The position numbers and the translations under genes are program-made. Below, piece by piece: positions 61,197-64,000 of a stretch of 64,000 nt of DNA. The number at the start of each line of letters is the position of its first letter. Within the stretch, counting starts at the first letter, position 1. The notes under the pieces are model-generated. The model was given only the letters and a program-made list of their open reading frames with translations, searched no databases and was not told where the DNA came from. Origin of the DNA: an uncultured Alphaproteobacteria bacterium (GTDB taxonomy: Bacteria; Pseudomonadota; Alphaproteobacteria; SP197); contig OY282363.1 of NCBI GenBank assembly GCA_958295695.1, positions 372,001 to 436,000 of the forward strand. Direction: 5' to 3'.

Positions 61197-63092
61197 TCAG
61201 GAGTCCGTTCCCGCGGTGCGCAGATCGCCTCGCCGGCGCGTGACGCCCCGCCGGTCCATGTACTCCAGGAGGTCGATGGCGAAGTTCCGCCCGACGCCCG
61301 CGACATCGCGGAACCGGGCGGCGGTGAAGCCGGCCGGGTGCAGCCGGGCGGCCTCGCCGACCCGACGGACCGCCTCGTCGATCCGCTCCGGCGTCAGGTA
61401 ACGGTTCGGGGCGATCTTCACGACCAGCCCGAGGCCGGTCATGCGGTCCAGGAACCGCTCCAGATCCGCCGGCGGGAGCTCCAGGCTCGCGGCCAGGGGG
61501 AAAAGGGCGGGCGGCGATCCCGCTTCGACCTCCAGCAGCGGGCGCGCGCGCGACCAGAGCGCGGCGTCGGCCCGCCCGAGTTCGACCTCGCGGCCGGGCC
61601 GGTGCACCACCGCGCCGCGGCGGACCAGACCGCCGTCGCGCACGAGCCGGCGCAGGACCGCGTCGACGAGGCTACCCGGCGGGCGCGACGGAATCGCGCG
61701 CCGCAGCGCGTCCGGCGTCGGTCCCAGCCGGTCCCCGCGCTCCTCGTGGTCGCGCTCGACGGCCGCCAGACAGGCCTCCGCCAGGGCGTTCCAGCGCCAT
61801 TCGCGGATCGCCGTTCCGGGAAGGGACGGGGCGAGGCCGCGCGTTCCCTCGAGGGCCCGCCAGCCCAGGGCCGCGTCCGGCGGCAGGTTGCGCGCGCGGA
61901 GGAAGGCGTCGAGAGCGACGCCGTGCGGCGCCGCGTCGAGCGCGGCGGCGAGCGCCGCGTCCGGATCGGCGATCGCGCCCAGGCGGAGCCGCGCGAGGCG
62001 CGCGGCGCGCGCCCGCCCGCGCGACGGACCCGCGGGGTCGAGCACGAGCGCGCCGGCGACGGTGCGCCGCGCCGACCGGTCGCGCAGCACGAGCCGGTCG
62101 CCCCGCGCGGCGACGAGCGGCGTGTCGGTCACGAGCTGCGCCAGTCCCCGGCCGCCGGGCTCGATCCCGCCGCCCTCGAGCAGCGCGAGCCTGCCCGTCG
62201 CGCGGCCCGAACCGTGATGGGCGTGGACCGGAGTCCCGTGCTTGAGGCCGGCGGTTTCCTCCGGCAGCAGGAAAACCTCCACGTCGGTCCGGCGGGACGG
62301 CGCGAGGATGCCCGGCGTGACGACCCAGTCGCCGCGCGCGGCCTCGTCGCGGTCGATCCCGGCGAGATTCAGCGCCGCGCGCTCGCCCTTCCTCGCGCGT
62401 CCGGCCGCGGCGTCCTGGACGCGCAGACCGCGGATCCGGACCTCGCGGCCCCGCGGAAGCAGGACCAGCCGGTCTCCGACGCCCGCCTCGCCCGCGTGCA
62501 CCGTCCCCGTGACCACGACGCCCGCGCCCCTGACGACGAACGCCCGGTCGACCGCCAGACGGAATCCGCCCGCGGTCCCGGCCGGCGGCAGGCGTCCGGC
62601 CCGCGCCTCGAGGGCCTCGCGCAGCTCCGCCACGCCGATGTTCGCGGGCGCGGCGGTCTCGATCGCGTCGGCGGGCCCGATCCCGGACGCGCGCAGCAGC
62701 GCCCGGACGTCCGCGGCCACGCGGTCGAGCCGTTCCCGGCCGGCGCGGTCGGCCTTGCTGAGCGCGACCAGGCATTCCGTCACGCCCAGGAGGGACAGCA
62801 CGACGGCGTGCTCGCGGGTCTGGGGCATCACCCCGTCGTCGGCCGCCACGACCAGCAGGCCCAGATCGATCCCGGCGACGCCCGCGACCATGGTGCGCAC
62901 GAACCGTCGGTGGCCCGGCACGTCGATGAAGCCGATCGTCCGGCCCGAGGGCAGGGGCAGGTAGGCGAAGCCCAGGTCGATGGTGAGCCCGCGCGCCTTC
63001 TCCTCCGGGAGGCGGTCGGTGTCGACGCCGGTCAGCGCGCGGACGAGCGTCGTCTTGCCGTGGTCGACGTGGCCCGCCGTCGCGACGATCAT
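61197..63092 (-). CDS. selB: Selenocysteine-specific elongation factor SelB
   Basis: A 631-residue translation factor that delivers Sec-tRNA to UGA codons marked by a SECIS hairpin. The GTPase domain has [14 protein letters not shown] (residues 7-20), DVPGH, and SKAD in place of the NKxD of EF-Tu. After EF-Tu-like domains 2 and 3, four winged-helix repeats fill the C-terminal part (about residues 400-631) and bind the mRNA hairpin; a late segment is [21 protein letters not shown]. Its ATG overlaps the TGA of selA (ATGA). Confidence 0.96.
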   Translation of the reverse strand: MIVATAGHVDHGKTTLVRALTGVDTDRLPEEKARGLTIDLGFAYLPLPSGRTIGFIDVPGHRRFVRTMVAGVAGIDLGLLVVAADDGVMPQTREHAVVLSLLGVTECLVALSKADRAGRERLDRVAADVRALLRASGIGPADAIETAAPANIGVAELREALEARAGRLPPAGTAGGFRLAVDRAFVVRGAGVVVTGTVHAGEAGVGDRLVLLPRGREVRIRGLRVQDAAAGRARKGERAALNLAGIDRDEAARGDWVVTPGILAPSRRTDVEVFLLPEETAGLKHGTPVHAHHGSGRATGRLALLEGGGIEPGGRGLAQLVTDTPLVAARGDRLVLRDRSARRTVAGALVLDPAGPSRGRARAARLARLRLGAIADPDAALAAALDAAPHGVALDAFLRARNLPPDAALGWRALEGTRGLAPSLPGTAIREWRWNALAEACLAAVERDHEERGDRLGPTPDALRRAIPSRPPGSLVDAVLRRLVRDGGLVRRGAVVHRPGREVELGRADAALWSRARPLLEVEAGSPPALFPLAASLELPPADLERFLDRMTGLGLVVKIAPNRYLTPERIDEAVRRVGEAARLHPAGFTAARFRDVAGVGRNFAIDLLEYMDRRGVTRRRGDLRTAGTDS

Positions 63093-64000
63093 GGAACCCG
63101 CAGCGCGGCGAGCTGGTCGAGGAACAGGGCCTCGTCGTCGAGGCAGCGCAGGTCCAGCCGGAGCGCGCGGTCGCGGAGGGAGGCGACGACGGGCCGGGGC
63201 AGGCGCCGGAACGCGCCGGCCAGCCCGCGCAGCCTGGCGTCGGCGCCCCGGCCGCCCCGGCCGGGGCGGATGGCGAGGCCGGCGCTGTCGAGCGCCTCCA
63301 CGGGCAGCGCCCCGCCGCCGATCTGGCTCCTCAGCCGGACCGTCTCGACCGCGAAGGCCTCCCCGACGGCGCGCTCGACGGCCGGCTTCAGCCGGGCGGC
63401 CTGCTCGGCGATCCCGTCCGCGGGCCGCGTCAGGAGACGCAGGGCGGGAAGGCGCTCCGGCAGGCGGTCGGGGTCTTCGTAGAGCGCCAGGGTCGCGTCG
63501 AGCGCGGCGAGCGTCATCTTGCCGGCCCGCATGGCGCGCTTCATGGGGTTCCGCGCGAGCCGCCGCACCAGGCCGGCGCGGCCCACGACGAGGCCGGCCT
63601 GCGGCCCGCCCAGCAGCTTGTCGCCGCTGAAGGTCACGAGGTCGGCGCCGCGGTCCAGCGCCTCGGCCACGGTCGGTTCCCTGGGCAGGCCCCAGCGCGC
63701 GAGGTCCACGAGCGTCCCGCTTCCGAGATCGACGGCGAGAGGCAGGCCGCGGGCGTGGGCCAGGCCGGCGAGGTCCGCCGCCGGCGTCTCCGCCGTGAAG
63801 CCCCGGATGACGTAGTTGCTGGCGTGGACCTTCAGCAGCAGCGCGGTCTCCGGGCCGATGGCGGCTTCGAAGTCGCGCTTGTGCGTCCTGTTGGTGGTTC
63901 CGACCTCGACGAGGCGGCATCCGGCGCGGGCCATGATGTCGGGCATGCGGAAGGCGCCGCCGATCTCGATCAGCTCGCCGCGGGAGACCGGGACCTCCTT
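63089..64000 (-). CDS. selA: L-seryl-tRNA(Sec) selenium transferase, 3' part
   Basis: PLP enzyme that converts Ser-tRNA(Sec) to Sec-tRNA using selenophosphate. The visible 304 codons continue past the window edge: at its 5' limit the frame reads [19 protein letters not shown], an internal segment, so about the first third lies outside. The PLP lysine is in [42 protein letters not shown] and [10 protein letters not shown] are SelA hallmarks. Translation is coupled to selB. Confidence 0.95.
   Translation of the reverse strand, partial: KEVPVSRGELIEIGGAFRMPDIMARAGCRLVEVGTTNRTHKRDFEAAIGPETALLLKVHASNYVIRGFTAETPAADLAGLAHARGLPLAVDLGSGTLVDLARWGLPREPTVAEALDRGADLVTFSGDKLLGGPQAGLVVGRAGLVRRLARNPMKRAMRAGKMTLAALDATLALYEDPDRLPERLPALRLLTRPADGIAEQAARLKPAVERAVGEAFAVETVRLRSQIGGGALPVEALDSAGLAIRPGRGGRGADARLRGLAGAFRRLPRPVVASLRDRALRLDLRCLDDEALFLDQLAALRVP

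Overview
The window is very GC-rich (about 70% by eye), densely packed, and full of start/stop overlaps between co-transcribed genes. Gene families and layout point to an alphaproteobacterium, probably a free-living aerobic heterotroph of a Rhodospirillales-like lineage. The evidence is an RpoH sigma factor, a DUF2849-CysI-DUF934 sulfite reductase locus, a CobN/CobW/CobO cobalamin cluster, and BKACE, CaiB and peptide-ABC catabolic modules. No rRNA, insertion sequence, prophage or CRISPR array was seen. The only tRNA seen is the selenocysteine tRNA.

Layout. 1-7037: housekeeping genes (M24 peptidase fragment, rpoH, an RluA-type pseudouridine synthase, a small membrane protein, threonine aldolase) and a sulfite/nitrite reductase operon. 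7352-9674: a compact Type II restriction-modification operon with a beta-class DNA methyltransferase, a BglII/BstYI-type endonuclease carrying one altered active-site residue, and an MT-A70 methyltransferase. 9706-26249: cobalamin biosynthesis. A cobalamin riboswitch leads a cobP-cobW-cobN-cobO-SYLF-cobQ operon, followed by cobD on the other strand. A second operon reads cbiX, an uncharacterised gene, cobH, cobL, cobI, a CbiG-CobJ fusion and cobM. Markers of early (CbiX, CbiG) and late (CobN, CobW) cobalt insertion are mixed. 26478-41097: an SDR/BKACE pair, a membrane protein, rpmE, an ABC exporter, an orphan HigA-like gene, an acetoacetyl-CoA-reductase-like SDR, two tandem secreted hydrolases, a CoA transferase/GST pair and an EmrAB-type efflux pair. 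A perfect parS-like palindrome lies at 38386-38403. 41576-47981: a peptide-type ABC importer without a binding protein, a DUF917 protein and an amidohydrolase.

48163-55861 is the most unusual segment. It is a Type III-like mod/res system with a TIR-like nucleotide-binding protein and a MNT-HEPN toxin-antitoxin pair embedded between mod and res, all with coupled start/stop junctions. A second MNT-HEPN pair sits just upstream. It is flanked by a perfect 105-bp direct repeat that duplicates the mod leader and its first four codons, so the pair appears to have taken over the mod translation start through a nine-codon leader ORF. The first half of the TIR-like gene is strikingly AT-rich.

55944-64000 is a selenium island. 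A GrdB-like selenoprotein has an in-frame UGA at 56400-56402. It is followed by a FAD-oxidoreductase/SelD fusion, tRNA-Sec immediately upstream of selD on the same strand, a CYTH-CHAD protein, and the selA-selB pair (selA runs off the window). Together these supply seleno-phosphate, Sec-tRNA and the Sec elongation factor needed to read that UGA, so the selenoprotein is almost certainly one 401-residue protein rather than two ORFs.
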